NCBI RefSeq assembly: GCF_001695855.1
Contig: NZ_MBSS01000023.1
Location: 1-64,000 of the forward strand
Reading direction: 5' to 3'
Origin: Ensifer sp. LC163
Lineage (GTDB): Bacteria > Pseudomonadota > Alphaproteobacteria > Rhizobiales > Rhizobiaceae
Length of the DNA stretch: 64,000 nt
The number at the start of each line of letters is the position of its first letter. The first letter of the stretch is position 1. The translations under genes were made by a program, and so were the position numbers. Under the pieces are notes generated by a model. The model was not told where the DNA came from. It saw only the letters and a list, made by a program, of their open reading frames with translations, and searched no databases. Below are positions 46,642 through 55,455 of this stretch, one piece after another.

Positions 46642-48377
46642 AATGCACTCCTTTGTTCATTCCGTGCGGAAAGCATGTCTTCGTCGACGCCGTGGCGTTC
46701 GAGGAGAAGGGTGAGAAAACGGGCGCGTTCTTGCGCCTGACGGGCGGCGGACCAATGCTTTTCAGCCGCCAGCAGCGCGAGAACCGCGTCGGTCATTTCG
46801 AGCGAAAGCTCGCCGGTGATCGCCAGCGTCGTGCGGCGAAGCAGAAGGTCGTCAAGGTGCTCCACCTTCTCGCTGCGGATCAGCAACTGGATCTCGCGTG
46901 TCGAGTAGCCCGGATGCGGAAGCGGCATGTCGGGCGCGAGGGCGATGAACGCGGCGATGCGCTCGGCGTCCGTTCCATAGCGCTGGAAAAGCGTGGCGAC
47001 GCGCGTCGGCGAAATGGCTGTCGCCGCGGTCACCCGCGTAATCCAGGCTTCGCGGTCGGCGGGAAAATCCCGGCCCCCGCCGATCGCCCGATCGGCCGTG
47101 GCCACGCGACGAGGCCGCGCCAGCCGTTCCAGCACAAAATCGGCCGCCAGCTCGCCGAAGGAGCGGAATGTCGTCCATTTCCCGCCGATCATGCACAGGA
47201 CCGGCGGCCCCCCATCGGCGGTATCTGCATCGGCAGTCTCGACGAAGGTGCAATAGTGATCGCGCGGAATGCGGCCGGTAAAACTGTCCTTGCTCGCCGG
47301 CAACGGCCGCACACCGGAAAACTGGAAGACGATTTCTTCGTGGCGCACCTTGATCGTCGGCAGGACGAAGGCGAGCGACTGCAGGATGTAGTCTCGTTCC
47401 TCCGTCTCGCAGCGCACGGTCTCGGGATCATCGACGCGAATGTCGGTGGAGCCGACCAGAACCTTGCCGAGATAGGGAAACAGGATACAGATGCGTCCGT
47501 CCTCGTTCTCGTAATAGATCATATGCCCATCGAGGGCGCGCGTCAGATCGTCGTTGTCGATGATGAGATGCGACCCCTTGGTGCCGCCCATTAGCGGCGC
47601 TGGCCGAGCCGGCCCTGAAAACAGGCTCTGATTGGCGATATCGATCCAGCCGCCGGTGGCGTTGACGATCAATGTCGGCTCGATCGAAACCTCCATGCCG
47701 CCGATAGTGTCCCTCACGGCGTAGCGTCCCGGAGCGGTCAGCTTCAGCTCGGCATAGTTGACGGCGCGCGCATGTGCGCCGGCCGACAGACCGTCCTGAA
47801 GCAGTTCGATGCCAAGGCGCTCGGGTTGACTGACCCAGGCGTCATAATAGGTCGCGGAATTCTTGATCGCCGGATTAAGCGCCGGCCATCGGCCGAGCGT
47901 CGAGCGCCGCCCGCGAAACTCGTGGCGCGGCATCAAAGCGCGCTTGCGCGTCAGGAAGTCGTAGATCGCGAGACCGGCCTTGATGACGACAGCGCCGCGG
48001 CGGCTCGGGCGCCGGCTCAAGCCGAGGAACCGAACGGCGCCGTTGGCGATACCGGAAAACACATCGAAGACGGGAACCGTCGTCGGCAGCGGACCGACAT
48101 AGTGCGGCGCGTTGCGCAGCAACCGATCGCGCTCGACAAGCGATTCCCGCACCAGGCTGAACTCGCCGTTTTCGAGGTACCGCAGCCCGCCATGAACCAT
48201 GCGCGACAGCGCGGCGCTGGCACCGGAACAGAAGTCGTGTTTTTCCACGAGCACGACATTGACGCCCTGCAGCGCCAGCTCGCGAAAGACGCTGAGGCCG
48301 TTGATGCCGCCGCCGAGGACGCACACGTCCACCTTCGGGCTCTGGCGAAGCCCGTCAAAAATCTCTTCTCGGTTCAT
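46614..48377 (-). CDS. FAD-dependent glycerol-3-phosphate dehydrogenase-like protein (GlpD/EryB type)
   Basis: The 587-residue flavoprotein has the N-terminal dinucleotide fold VDVCVLGGGINGLSVFRELALQGVNVVLVEKHDFCSGAS, then SRMVHGGLRYLENGEFSLVRESLVER, VNATGGWID, FPYLGKVLVGSTDIR, and the C-terminal DAO domain with CMIGGKWTTFRSF and GYSTREIQLLIRSEKVEHLDDLLLRRTTLAI. All are GlpD hallmarks. In ery loci the homologue EryB oxidises a polyol phosphate, and that is the likely role here: polyol phosphate to ketose phosphate with electrons to quinone. A true GlpD function is possible but the operon argues against it. No transmembrane segment is seen. Confidence 0.88.
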   Translation of the reverse strand: MNREEIFDGLRQSPKVDVCVLGGGINGLSVFRELALQGVNVVLVEKHDFCSGASAALSRMVHGGLRYLENGEFSLVRESLVERDRLLRNAPHYVGPLPTTVPVFDVFSGIANGAVRFLGLSRRPSRRGAVVIKAGLAIYDFLTRKRALMPRHEFRGRRSTLGRWPALNPAIKNSATYYDAWVSQPERLGIELLQDGLSAGAHARAVNYAELKLTAPGRYAVRDTIGGMEVSIEPTLIVNATGGWIDIANQSLFSGPARPAPLMGGTKGSHLIIDNDDLTRALDGHMIYYENEDGRICILFPYLGKVLVGSTDIRVDDPETVRCETEERDYILQSLAFVLPTIKVRHEEIVFQFSGVRPLPASKDSFTGRIPRDHYCTFVETADADTADGGPPVLCMIGGKWTTFRSFGELAADFVLERLARPRRVATADRAIGGGRDFPADREAWITRVTAATAISPTRVATLFQRYGTDAERIAAFIALAPDMPLPHPGYSTREIQLLIRSEKVEHLDDLLLRRTTLAITGELSLEMTDAVLALLAAEKHWSAARQAQERARFLTLLLERHGVDEDMLSARNEQRSALCETTARSG

Positions 48378-48389
48378 GATGGCGGTCCG

Positions 48390-49385
48390 TTACCTATCCA
48401 TGTCAGCGAGCTTCGCCGCTATCGCTTCGTCGATCGTCGCGAGATCCTGGTCGTCGAGCCGGATTGTGCCCGCCCGGGCGTTGTCGAGCGCCTGCGCCGG
48501 ATTGCGTGCACCGCAAAGGGCAAAGGTCACGCCGGGTTGGGCGAGCGTCCAGGCAATGACCGTCTGCGCGATGCTGGCTAAATGCTTCTCTGCGATGGGC
48601 CGTATCGCCTCGGCAAAGGCCGTCGCCTTTTCGCGATTACCGACGGAGAAACGCGGGTTGTCGCGGCGCTGATCGTCGCCCGAAAACATCCGGTCCGGAC
48701 CGACGGTGCCGGAGAGCAGACCCAGGGCCAATGAGGAATAGCTCAGTGTCGCCACGCCGTTTTTCGTGGTCAGCGGCAGGAGCTCCGCCTCGATCTCGCG
48801 ATCGATCATGCTGAAGCGTTCCTGGATCGCATCGAGGCGGCCGGTCGCGATATAGGCCTCGAGCTCGGAGCGGTCGACATTGCTGGCGCCGATCGCCCGG
48901 ATTTTTCCGGCACTTTTCAGGTCTTCCAACGCCCGCACCGTTTCCTCGATCGGCGTCGTCGGATCCTGCCAATGGGTGATGTAGAGATCGATATGGTCCG
49001 TCGCCAGCCGCCTCAGGCTCTCTTCGACCTCGTGAACGATGGCGTCACGGCCGAGGTAACGATGGACCGGCTTTCCGTCCTGGTCGAAGAAATGGCGTCC
49101 CTTCGTCGTGTGCCAGACGAGGCCGCATTTGGTCGCAATCACCGCCTTGTCGCGACGACCGGCCAGCGCCTTGCCGACGATTTCCTCGGAGCGCCCGAGG
49201 CCATAGGCGGGTGCCGTGTCGATCAGGGTTACGCCGGCATCGAGCGAGGCCTGGATCGCGGCGATCGACGAGCCTTCGTCCGTACCGCCCCACATCCAGC
49301 CACCGATCGCCCAGGTGCCGAGACCGACGGCGGATGCCTTGACACCGGAGCGGCCCATCTCGCGCGTCAACTGTTCACTGCTCAT
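48390..49385 (-). CDS. Aldo/keto reductase
   Basis: The 331-residue protein belongs to the aldo/keto reductase superfamily (YajO/Tas branch). Catalytic pieces are LIDTAPAYGLGRSEEIVGKAL (Asp and Tyr), VIATKCGL (Lys), HIDLYITHWQDPTTPIEETVRALEDLKSAGKIRAIGASN (His) and the C-terminal nucleotide loop CGARNPAQALDNA. It uses NADPH to interconvert a carbonyl and an alcohol. Within this operon it may oxidise or reduce the imported polyol or sugar before phosphorylation. Its ATG overlaps the SorC stop (ATGA). The substrate is not readable. Confidence 0.9.
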   Translation of the reverse strand: MSSEQLTREMGRSGVKASAVGLGTWAIGGWMWGGTDEGSSIAAIQASLDAGVTLIDTAPAYGLGRSEEIVGKALAGRRDKAVIATKCGLVWHTTKGRHFFDQDGKPVHRYLGRDAIVHEVEESLRRLATDHIDLYITHWQDPTTPIEETVRALEDLKSAGKIRAIGASNVDRSELEAYIATGRLDAIQERFSMIDREIEAELLPLTTKNGVATLSYSSLALGLLSGTVGPDRMFSGDDQRRDNPRFSVGNREKATAFAEAIRPIAEKHLASIAQTVIAWTLAQPGVTFALCGARNPAQALDNARAGTIRLDDQDLATIDEAIAAKLADMDR

Positions 49386-50392
49386 GCCGAAAGTCCCTTT
49401 TTGCTTGCCATGGCAAGGATGCGCTCGCCGGTCGCCTCGTCGGTCACGAGTGTATCGAGATGCCTGCCACGCAGGACGCTGAGAATGGGCCCGGCCTTAT
49501 TCGGCCCGCTCGCGACCCCGATCTTGGTCGGGATCGATGCGAACTCGTCGAGCGTCAGCGAGACGAGCGAGCGGTTGAGGCTGTAGTCGCAGAGCCGGCC
49601 CTGGTCGTCGAGCAGGTGCGCGAGCAGTTCGCAGCTTGCGCCCGAGCGCTCGATCGCAGCGCGATCGGTACTGGAGGACGGGTGCAGGTCGTAGTAGCTC
49701 GAATCGTCGGAAAGGATCGAACCGATGCCGACGATCGCCACCTTGGCTTCCCTGGCGCGTTTGAACACGTCGGCCACCGAGCGCATGTTGATCAGCATGG
49801 CGCGCTCCGCGGCGCTATCGGCAAAGAGCGGCGCATGGATCTGATAGGACCGTCCGCCGAGCCGATCCGCCATCAGGGTCGAGACGTGGTTGACGTCGGT
49901 ATAGTGCTTGCCCTGCACGCAGCCCGTCGCCGGGACCACCTCGACGTTGAGGCGCCGTGATGGCTGCAGGCCGGCAACAACGGCGCTGACGCCCTTGCCG
50001 CCGGTGATGCAGATGGTGTCGCCGTCGCCGATCTCTTCCATCAGCAACCGGGCCGCAGCTTCCCCTACCGCCTGCAGCGCCGTCTGCTGGTTATCGGACA
50101 CCGTGGGAACGACGACGGCGCGGCTGATGCCGCCGAGAGCCAGCAATTGTTCCTCCATGTCAACGAGCGGTTCGATCGGCGACTTGATCTTGATTTCGAC
50201 GAGGCCGAGCTGGCGTCCGCGCTTGATCAGACGGTTGACCGTCGGCTGCGAGATGCCGAGCCGGTCGGCAATCTGCGACTGCGTCAGGCCTTCGAGGAAG
50301 TGCAGCACCAGTGCCTGGTGCATCTGCCGGGCAACGACGAGTTCTTCGCGCGCGCTGGAGATGATGTTCTGATTGGGATTGGCGATCGGCAT
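49382..50392 (-). CDS. SorC-family sugar-binding transcriptional regulator (EryD-like)
   Basis: The 336-residue protein has an N-terminal HTH (ALVLHFLEGLTQSQIADRLGISQPTVNRLIKRGRQLGLVEIKI) and a SorC sugar-binding domain with GDGDTICITGGKGVSAVVAGL, VEVVPATGCVQGK and IGVASGPNKAGPILSVLRGRHLDTLVTDEATGERIL. SorC/EryD proteins bind phosphosugars and control polyol operons. It lies inside the operon it probably regulates, two bases after the permease stop, and its own stop overlaps the aldo/keto reductase start. EryD is the closest role by context. Confidence 0.9.
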   Translation of the reverse strand: MPIANPNQNIISSAREELVVARQMHQALVLHFLEGLTQSQIADRLGISQPTVNRLIKRGRQLGLVEIKIKSPIEPLVDMEEQLLALGGISRAVVVPTVSDNQQTALQAVGEAAARLLMEEIGDGDTICITGGKGVSAVVAGLQPSRRLNVEVVPATGCVQGKHYTDVNHVSTLMADRLGGRSYQIHAPLFADSAAERAMLINMRSVADVFKRAREAKVAIVGIGSILSDDSSYYDLHPSSSTDRAAIERSGASCELLAHLLDDQGRLCDYSLNRSLVSLTLDEFASIPTKIGVASGPNKAGPILSVLRGRHLDTLVTDEATGERILAMASKKGLSA

Positions 50393-50394
50393 GT

Positions 50395-51384
50395 TCAGAT
50401 GGCCTTCCGCTTATGCAGAAAATGATCGATGGAGACGGCTGCAAGCAGAATGCAGCCCTTGATCATATCCTGCCAATAGACCGAAACGTCGAGCAGGATC
50501 AGCGAACTGGTGACGACCGACAATAGCGCGATGCCGAGGATGGCGCCGAGGATCGTGCCCGAGCCGCCGTTGAGCGACGCCCCGCCGATAACGGCAGCCG
50601 CAATGATGTTGAGTTCCATGCCGACGCCGAAAGTGGGCGTGGCGGCGCCGAAGCGCGACATGTAGATGACGCCGGCGACACCGGCGAGCGTCGAGCAGAG
50701 CACCGTCACCCAGAACTTCACCTGCTTGGTCTTGATGCCGGAATAGAGCGCCGCCTTCTCGTTGCTGCCGGTGTAGAACACCTTGCGAAAGGCGGTTGCC
50801 CGGCGCAGCAGGAAGTCGAAAAGGATCACGACGGCGACGAAGATCAGGATGACATAGGGAATGCCCTGGAACGTACCCTGCCCGACGGCCTTGAACGATG
50901 CCGGCAGGGTGAACAGCGACAGCGGCGTGCCCTTGGTGATGACCAGGCAAAGCCCGCGCACGATCACCATCGCCGCCAGCGACGTGATGAAATGGTTGAG
51001 CCCGACCACGGTGACGAAGAAGCCCATGATCGCGCCGATGAGGCTGCTTGCGAGGATCCCGAGGAGCGAGGCCGTCCAGGGGTCAAGCCCGGCGAGGAAC
51101 AGCGACCCTGCCAGCACCATGGCAAAGCAGACGACGGATCCGACTGCCAGGTCGATGCCGCCGACGATCAAGAGGATCGTCATGCCGACGACGACGATGC
51201 CTTCGACCGAAAAGCTCATCAGCATCGCGCGCATGTTGCCGAAGGTGAGGAAGTGCGGCGAGGCGAAGCTCATGACGATGCCGAGCGCGAGAATGATGGC
51301 GATCAGCCCTGCCTCGCGCATCGTACCGATCCGTCGCCAGGCCGGAACCCGCACCTGCGTTGCAACCACCGTGTCGACTGCCAT
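50395..51384 (-). CDS. Sugar ABC transporter permease (RbsC/EryF type)
   Basis: The 329-residue membrane protein has about eight to ten helices and the branched-chain/ribose permease motif around GLNHFITSLAAMVIVRGLCLVITKGTP and GMELNIIAAAVIGGASLNGGSGTILGAILGIALLSVVTSSLIL. The sequence GGASLNGGSGTxxGAxxG is diagnostic of the RbsC class. GGGGAGGCGG precedes the ATG at 51384. It forms a homodimeric channel with the double ATPase encoded 28 bases upstream. Confidence 0.92.
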   Translation of the reverse strand: MAVDTVVATQVRVPAWRRIGTMREAGLIAIILALGIVMSFASPHFLTFGNMRAMLMSFSVEGIVVVGMTILLIVGGIDLAVGSVVCFAMVLAGSLFLAGLDPWTASLLGILASSLIGAIMGFFVTVVGLNHFITSLAAMVIVRGLCLVITKGTPLSLFTLPASFKAVGQGTFQGIPYVILIFVAVVILFDFLLRRATAFRKVFYTGSNEKAALYSGIKTKQVKFWVTVLCSTLAGVAGVIYMSRFGAATPTFGVGMELNIIAAAVIGGASLNGGSGTILGAILGIALLSVVTSSLILLDVSVYWQDMIKGCILLAAVSIDHFLHKRKAI

Positions 51385-51412
51385 TTCCGCCTCCCCATTC
51401 ACTCTGCTTGTC

Positions 51413-52960
51413 TCAGGCAACATGCTCGGCCGCCCTGATATTTTGTGTATCGCTGCGCTGCCCGACCCCGGATGCGAGGCGGATCACCGCTTCTTCCGTC
51501 ATCTCGGCTTCGCCGAGCTCGCCGGCGATACCGCCTTCGCGAACCACGAGTACCCGATCGCACAGCCCCAAAAGTTCGGGCAGTTCCGACGAGATGACGA
51601 CGATGCCGATGCCCGAGCGCGCGAGATCGCGCAACAGGCGGTGAATTTCCGATTTGGCACCGACGTCGATACCGCGTGTCGGTTCGTCCATGAGAATGAC
51701 CTTCGGCCGCACCGCGAGTTGCTTGGCGATCGCCACCTTCTGCTGGTTGCCGCCCGAAAGCGATGATACCGGCATGGCGATGCCGCCCATGCGCACGCCG
51801 AGCCGCCGGGTGAAATCGCGGGCGAGGTCCGCTTCCGCCTTCGCGTTCATCAAGCCGAGCGGCCCGGTCAGCGTCTTCAGATCCAGCACTGAAATGTTCT
51901 GGGCGATCGACATGTCGACGAACACGCCGGAGCCCTTGCGATCCTCCGAGAGATAGACGATGCCGGCATCGACAGCGTTCCTGTAGCTACCGATCGCCTG
52001 CTTCTTGCCGTGCAGCAGCACGTCACCGCGCACCTTCCTGCGCAGACCGCAGATGGCTTCCGCGATCTCGGTGCGGCCCGAGCCGATCAGCCCGCCTATC
52101 CCGAGAATTTCGCCCTTGCGCAGTTCGAAGCCGACGTCATCGATGCGTTCGCCGTCGCCAAGACCGCGCACCGACAGGATGACGTCGCCGGATTGCTCGC
52201 CCGGTGCCTGCTTCGGCGGATAAAGTTGCGTGATCTCGCGCCCGACCATGCGGCGAACGACATCATCCGGCGTCACATCCGCAACGCGCTCCGTCGAGAC
52301 GTGGCGACCGTCGCGAAAGACGGTAACGCGATCGCACAGGCTGAAGATCTCGGCCATGCGATGGCTGATATAGATGATGGAAATACCCGCAGCCTTCAGG
52401 TCGCGGATGATGCCGAAAAGCGCCTGCGCCTCGGCCTCCGTCAGCGCTGCCGTCGGCTCATCGAGGATCAGCACCCGGCAATCGAGCGTCAGCGCCTTGG
52501 CGATCTCGACCAGCTGCTGGCTGGAAATGGTAAGGTCGGCGACCTTCCGGCGCGCGTCGATCGGCGCCAGCCGGTTCATCACCGCCTGCGCATCGCGGGC
52601 AAGCGACGCGTAGTTCATCAGCGGCGAGCGCCGCCGGTTGGTCGCGGCCATGAACATGTTTTCCGCCACCGTCGCGTCCGGGCAGAGCGCGATCTCCTGG
52701 TGGACGAGACCGATGCCGAGCGACTGGGCTGCGGCCGGCGAGGAGATCTTCGTCGGCGTGCCGTCGACGAGAATTTCTCCCTCGTTCGGCTGCAGCACGC
52801 CGGCGATGATGTTCATGAGGGTGGATTTGCCGGCGCCGTTCTCGCCGCAAAGCGCATGGATTTCGCCCTTTTCGAGGTTGAAATCCACATTGGTCAGTGC
52901 CTTCACAGCCCCGAAGTGCTTGGTGACGTTGCGGACCTGAAGGACCGGCTGCGATATCAT
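51413..52960 (-). CDS. Sugar ABC transporter ATP-binding protein (RbsA/EryE type)
   Basis: The 515-residue protein contains two ATPase halves in the RbsA order. Half 1 is intact: Walker [10 protein letters not shown], signature [14 protein letters not shown] in the class-specific form, and Walker [11 protein letters not shown]. Half 2 has the degenerate Walker A region of this class ([15 protein letters not shown]), then [15 protein letters not shown] and [18 protein letters not shown]. The ATG at 52960 follows GGAG at six bases. It lies between the binding protein and permease genes and energises import. Confidence 0.93.
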   Translation of the reverse strand: MISQPVLQVRNVTKHFGAVKALTNVDFNLEKGEIHALCGENGAGKSTLMNIIAGVLQPNEGEILVDGTPTKISSPAAAQSLGIGLVHQEIALCPDATVAENMFMAATNRRRSPLMNYASLARDAQAVMNRLAPIDARRKVADLTISSQQLVEIAKALTLDCRVLILDEPTAALTEAEAQALFGIIRDLKAAGISIIYISHRMAEIFSLCDRVTVFRDGRHVSTERVADVTPDDVVRRMVGREITQLYPPKQAPGEQSGDVILSVRGLGDGERIDDVGFELRKGEILGIGGLIGSGRTEIAEAICGLRRKVRGDVLLHGKKQAIGSYRNAVDAGIVYLSEDRKGSGVFVDMSIAQNISVLDLKTLTGPLGLMNAKAEADLARDFTRRLGVRMGGIAMPVSSLSGGNQQKVAIAKQLAVRPKVILMDEPTRGIDVGAKSEIHRLLRDLARSGIGIVVISSELPELLGLCDRVLVVREGGIAGELGEAEMTEEAVIRLASGVGQRSDTQNIRAAEHVA

Positions 52961-52987
52961 CGCCTTCTCCACTATCGATCGTTCGAC

Positions 52988-53013
52988 CGGCTATCCGGGT
53001 ATCCGGATAGCCG
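52988..53013 (-). promoter_or_regulatory. Intercistronic hairpin after the sugar binding-protein gene
   Basis: CGGCTATCCG and CGGATAGCCG pair perfectly (10 bp) around GGTATC, between the binding-protein stop and the ATPase start. No U-run follows, so it likely protects or attenuates the mRNA rather than ending it. Confidence 0.65.
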
Positions 53014-53024
53014 TATCAAAACCC

Positions 53025-54053
53025 TTACTCGTCAATGCCCTTGGTGCCGCGGCGCTTCAGGTACTTGTCCCAGTAGAAGTCGTCCGCATTGGCGGCAGTG
53101 ACGATGGAGAGACCATTGTCGACGAAGGGAATGCTCATCGGGTTGAAGCCGGAACGTTTGGCGTCGTTCATCGGGTCTATGAGCTCGGGATGCTTGGCGA
53201 GCCACAGCAGCATGAAGCCCATATAGCCCTGCATGCCCTGGTTCGGGTTGATCGAGCCGAACACTTCGCCGGCCTTGATCATGTCGAGGATGTTGGCGTT
53301 GACGTCCGCGCACATGACGAGAACCTTACCGCCGCTTTCCTTGCTGGCCTGTGCGGCACCGATCGCCGAGTTGGCTTCCGGCATGAAGACCGCGCCGAGG
53401 TTCGGGTTGGCCTGGATCAGGCTCATCAGGCCCTGATAGGCCTTGTTCGGATCCTGGTTGGATGCGGCGCGGCCGACGAGTTTCATGTCGGGCCACTTTT
53501 CAGCCATGCGGCCGACGAATGCGGCGATGCGCTTGTCGTGGTTGTCCTGGCCGGGGTTTTCCAGAACGGCATATTCGCCCTTGCCGCCCATCTTCTCGGC
53601 GATCGCATCGGCGGCGTAAACGCCTTCGCGGGTATTGTCCGAGGTGATGAACGAGATGCGCTTGGAGAGCGGCGAGTCGGCCGCAAACGTGACGACAGCC
53701 GTGCCCTGGTCGATCGCCCGATTGATCGGCTCGATGAACGGATCCGAGTTCATCGGATGAACGAGGATGCCGGCCGGGTTCTGCGCCAGCGCCTGATCGA
53801 AGGTGGCGATCTGCTTGTTGACGTCATATTCCGGCGTGCCGGTATATTCGGTCTCGCAGCCGAACTGCTGGCCGGCCTGCTTGAACATCTCATAAACCGG
53901 GAACCAGTATTCGACGCCTGAAACCATGACGTTCATGACGTATTTTTCGCCGGGTTCGCAGCGAAATGGATTGGCCGTCTCCGCGCTGGCGGGGCCAGCC
54001 AGAAACGTCGTTGCAATGACCGCCAGTGCGGTCGAGCTCAAAAAAGTGCGCAA
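53025..54053 (-). CDS. Sugar ABC transporter substrate-binding protein (EryG-like)
   Basis: The 342-residue periplasmic binding protein has a signal peptide (MRTFLSSTALAVIATTFLAGPASAETA) and the type I sugar-binding fold: VMNVMVSGVEYWFPVYEMFKQAGQQFG, NPAGILVHPMNSDPFIEPINRAIDQGTAVVTFAADSP, ENPGQDNHDKRIAAFVGRM and LGAVFMPEANSAIGAAQA. It belongs to the ribose/xylose-type group. The start is a TTG at 54053 after GGAGG, and no closer ATG exists. It is the first gene of the operon and is followed by a hairpin. Confidence 0.9.
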   Translation of the reverse strand: MRTFLSSTALAVIATTFLAGPASAETANPFRCEPGEKYVMNVMVSGVEYWFPVYEMFKQAGQQFGCETEYTGTPEYDVNKQIATFDQALAQNPAGILVHPMNSDPFIEPINRAIDQGTAVVTFAADSPLSKRISFITSDNTREGVYAADAIAEKMGGKGEYAVLENPGQDNHDKRIAAFVGRMAEKWPDMKLVGRAASNQDPNKAYQGLMSLIQANPNLGAVFMPEANSAIGAAQASKESGGKVLVMCADVNANILDMIKAGEVFGSINPNQGMQGYMGFMLLWLAKHPELIDPMNDAKRSGFNPMSIPFVDNGLSIVTAANADDFYWDKYLKRRGTKGIDE

Positions 54054-54159
54054 GCGTCCTCCTCGAGGCCGAAGCCCCTCCCAAAACCAATGGTGCCGTC
54101 AGAAATGACCGCTGATGTGTGAGTTTGCCGGAACTCCTCCTCGACTTCCGACTATGGTG

Positions 54160-54207
54160 ATTAAAACGGCGAACGATCGGCCTGTCAATATAATTCATAC
54201 CATGAAT
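54160..54207 (-). promoter_or_regulatory. Promoter of the polyol operon with adjacent palindromic operator
   Basis: On minus, TTGACA (54183-54188) and TTTAAT (54160-54165) are separated by exactly 17 bases, a good sigma-70-type promoter. Five bases upstream of the -35 lies the perfect dyad ATTCATACCATGAAT (54193-54207), likely the site of the SorC or LacI regulator. The gap also has to carry the promoter of the divergent lacI gene. Confidence 0.65.
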
Positions 54208-54285
54208 AATAATTCACGGCATGGCAATCCAGTCGGTGCACAATCGGTTCAATTTCCTGTCACGGACGTTCGCTAGATACCGGCG

Positions 54286-55293
54286 ATGGCAACCCTTCAG
54301 CAAATCGCCTTTCAGGCCGGCTGCTCATTGGCAACGGTGTCGCGCGTCCTCAAGGGAGACGGCCCCGCGAGCGACGAGATGGTCCGCCGCGTGCGGCGAG
54401 CGGCGGCCGAACTCGGTTACCGATCAGTTGCATCGAACGGACGCGGCGCCGGACGCAATAGTCCGGTCGTCGGCGTGCTCGTGCCGAGCGTGACGAATCC
54501 GGTCTTTGCAGCGTCGCTGGCCGGTATCCAGCACCGCATGCAGGCGGCCGGCCACGGCGTGCTGATTGCCCAGTCCAACTATGATCCGTCGTCCGAGGCA
54601 AAAGCGGTAAGCGCATTGCTCGAGCAAAGGCCAACGGGATTGATTGTCACCCTGTGCAATGCACATAGGAGCGAGGCGTTATCGGCGGCCCTTCCGCCGA
54701 CGGTGTTGCTCAACAACCTGCCGATCGCGCGATTTCAGGCCGCGGTGACGGTCGAAAATCATCGCGCGGGCCGTGACATCACCCAGCATATCCTCCAGCA
54801 CGGACACAGTCGCATCCTCTATGTCTCCGGCCATTTCGTCTCCTCCGACCGGGCGCGACTGCGATATGAAGGGTATCAGGCGGCGATGAAGGACAGTGGG
54901 CTCGATCCGCTCGCCTCCGTTCAGATCCCCTTTGTCGACGGCTATGAGCACCTCGAACTCACCGCCGCGATCGAGCGGCATCGGCCAACGGCGATCATCG
55001 CTTCCAACGATCTGCTGGCGCTCGGCGTCATCAGCGCCCTCAGGCGCGAGGGATTGTCGGTGCCGGGCGATGTTTCCGTCGCCGGCTTCGACGGCATCGC
55101 TATCGGCCGCCTGATGAACCCGTCGCTGACGACGATGACCATGCCGGATGGCGACATGGGGGTGGCGGCCGCAGCCATGTTGCTCGATATCGCCGAAAAC
55201 GCCTCGCAATCCCGCCATCTGCGCCTGGGCCATCGGCTCTATGTCGGCGAGACGGTGCAGCAATTGCGCTACAGCACCGCGCGTCAAATATGA
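54286..55293 (+). CDS. LacI-family transcriptional regulator
   Basis: The 335-residue protein has a LacI HTH at residues 2-50 (ATLQQIAFQAGCSLATVSRVLKGDGPASDEMVRRVRRAAAELGYRS) and a periplasmic-binding-like sugar domain with VVGVLVPSVTNPVFAASLAGI, GHSRILYVSGHF, RYEGYQAAMKDSGL, TAIIASNDLLALGVISALRREGLSVPGDVSVAGFDG. It is divergent from the polyol operon, and convergent with the phosphoesterase/Ugp operon. The palindrome 54193-54207 is a candidate site, so it may act there together with or against the SorC protein. Confidence 0.9.
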   Translation: MATLQQIAFQAGCSLATVSRVLKGDGPASDEMVRRVRRAAAELGYRSVASNGRGAGRNSPVVGVLVPSVTNPVFAASLAGIQHRMQAAGHGVLIAQSNYDPSSEAKAVSALLEQRPTGLIVTLCNAHRSEALSAALPPTVLLNNLPIARFQAAVTVENHRAGRDITQHILQHGHSRILYVSGHFVSSDRARLRYEGYQAAMKDSGLDPLASVQIPFVDGYEHLELTAAIERHRPTAIIASNDLLALGVISALRREGLSVPGDVSVAGFDGIAIGRLMNPSLTTMTMPDGDMGVAAAAMLLDIAENASQSRHLRLGHRLYVGETVQQLRYSTARQI

Positions 55294-55298
55294 CGCGC
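55279..55298 (+). terminator. Hairpin overlapping the lacI stop
   Basis: GCGCGTCA and TGACGCGC pair perfectly (8 bp) around AATA, overlapping the lacI stop codon. No T-run follows. Confidence 0.4.
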
Positions 55299-55323
55299 TA
55301 AGGACGCTGTAACACCCTAAACT

Positions 55324-55375
55324 TGCTGCATAATTTTTTCCTTAAATCGATTCCGACTTAAGGAATTATGCAGCA
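55324..55375. repeat. Rhizobial palindromic intergenic element
   Basis: Outer arms TGCTGCATAATT (55324-55335) and AATTATGCAGCA (55364-55375) are perfect inverses, and an inner CCTTAA..TTAAGG dyad frames an ATCGATTCCG loop. Elements with this TTTAAGGA/ATGCAGCA pattern, preceded by AAGGACGCTGTAACA as here (55301-55315), are common between rhizobial genes from memory. It lies between convergent genes and could act as a bidirectional structure. Confidence 0.6.
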
Positions 55376-55388
55376 GGCAGAAGGAAGA

Positions 55389-55420
55389 ACACCACCCTGC
55401 GAGATTTCGCCGGGTGGTGT
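55389..55420 (-). terminator. Terminator of the phosphoesterase/Ugp operon
   Basis: On minus, ACACCACCC pairs with GGGTGGTGT (9 bp, 14-base loop) and is followed by TCTTCCTTCT. It begins 35 bases after the last stop of the operon. Confidence 0.65.
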
Positions 55421-55455
55421 CGGTTTCAGCAACGGTGCTGGTCGCTTGGTGCGAT

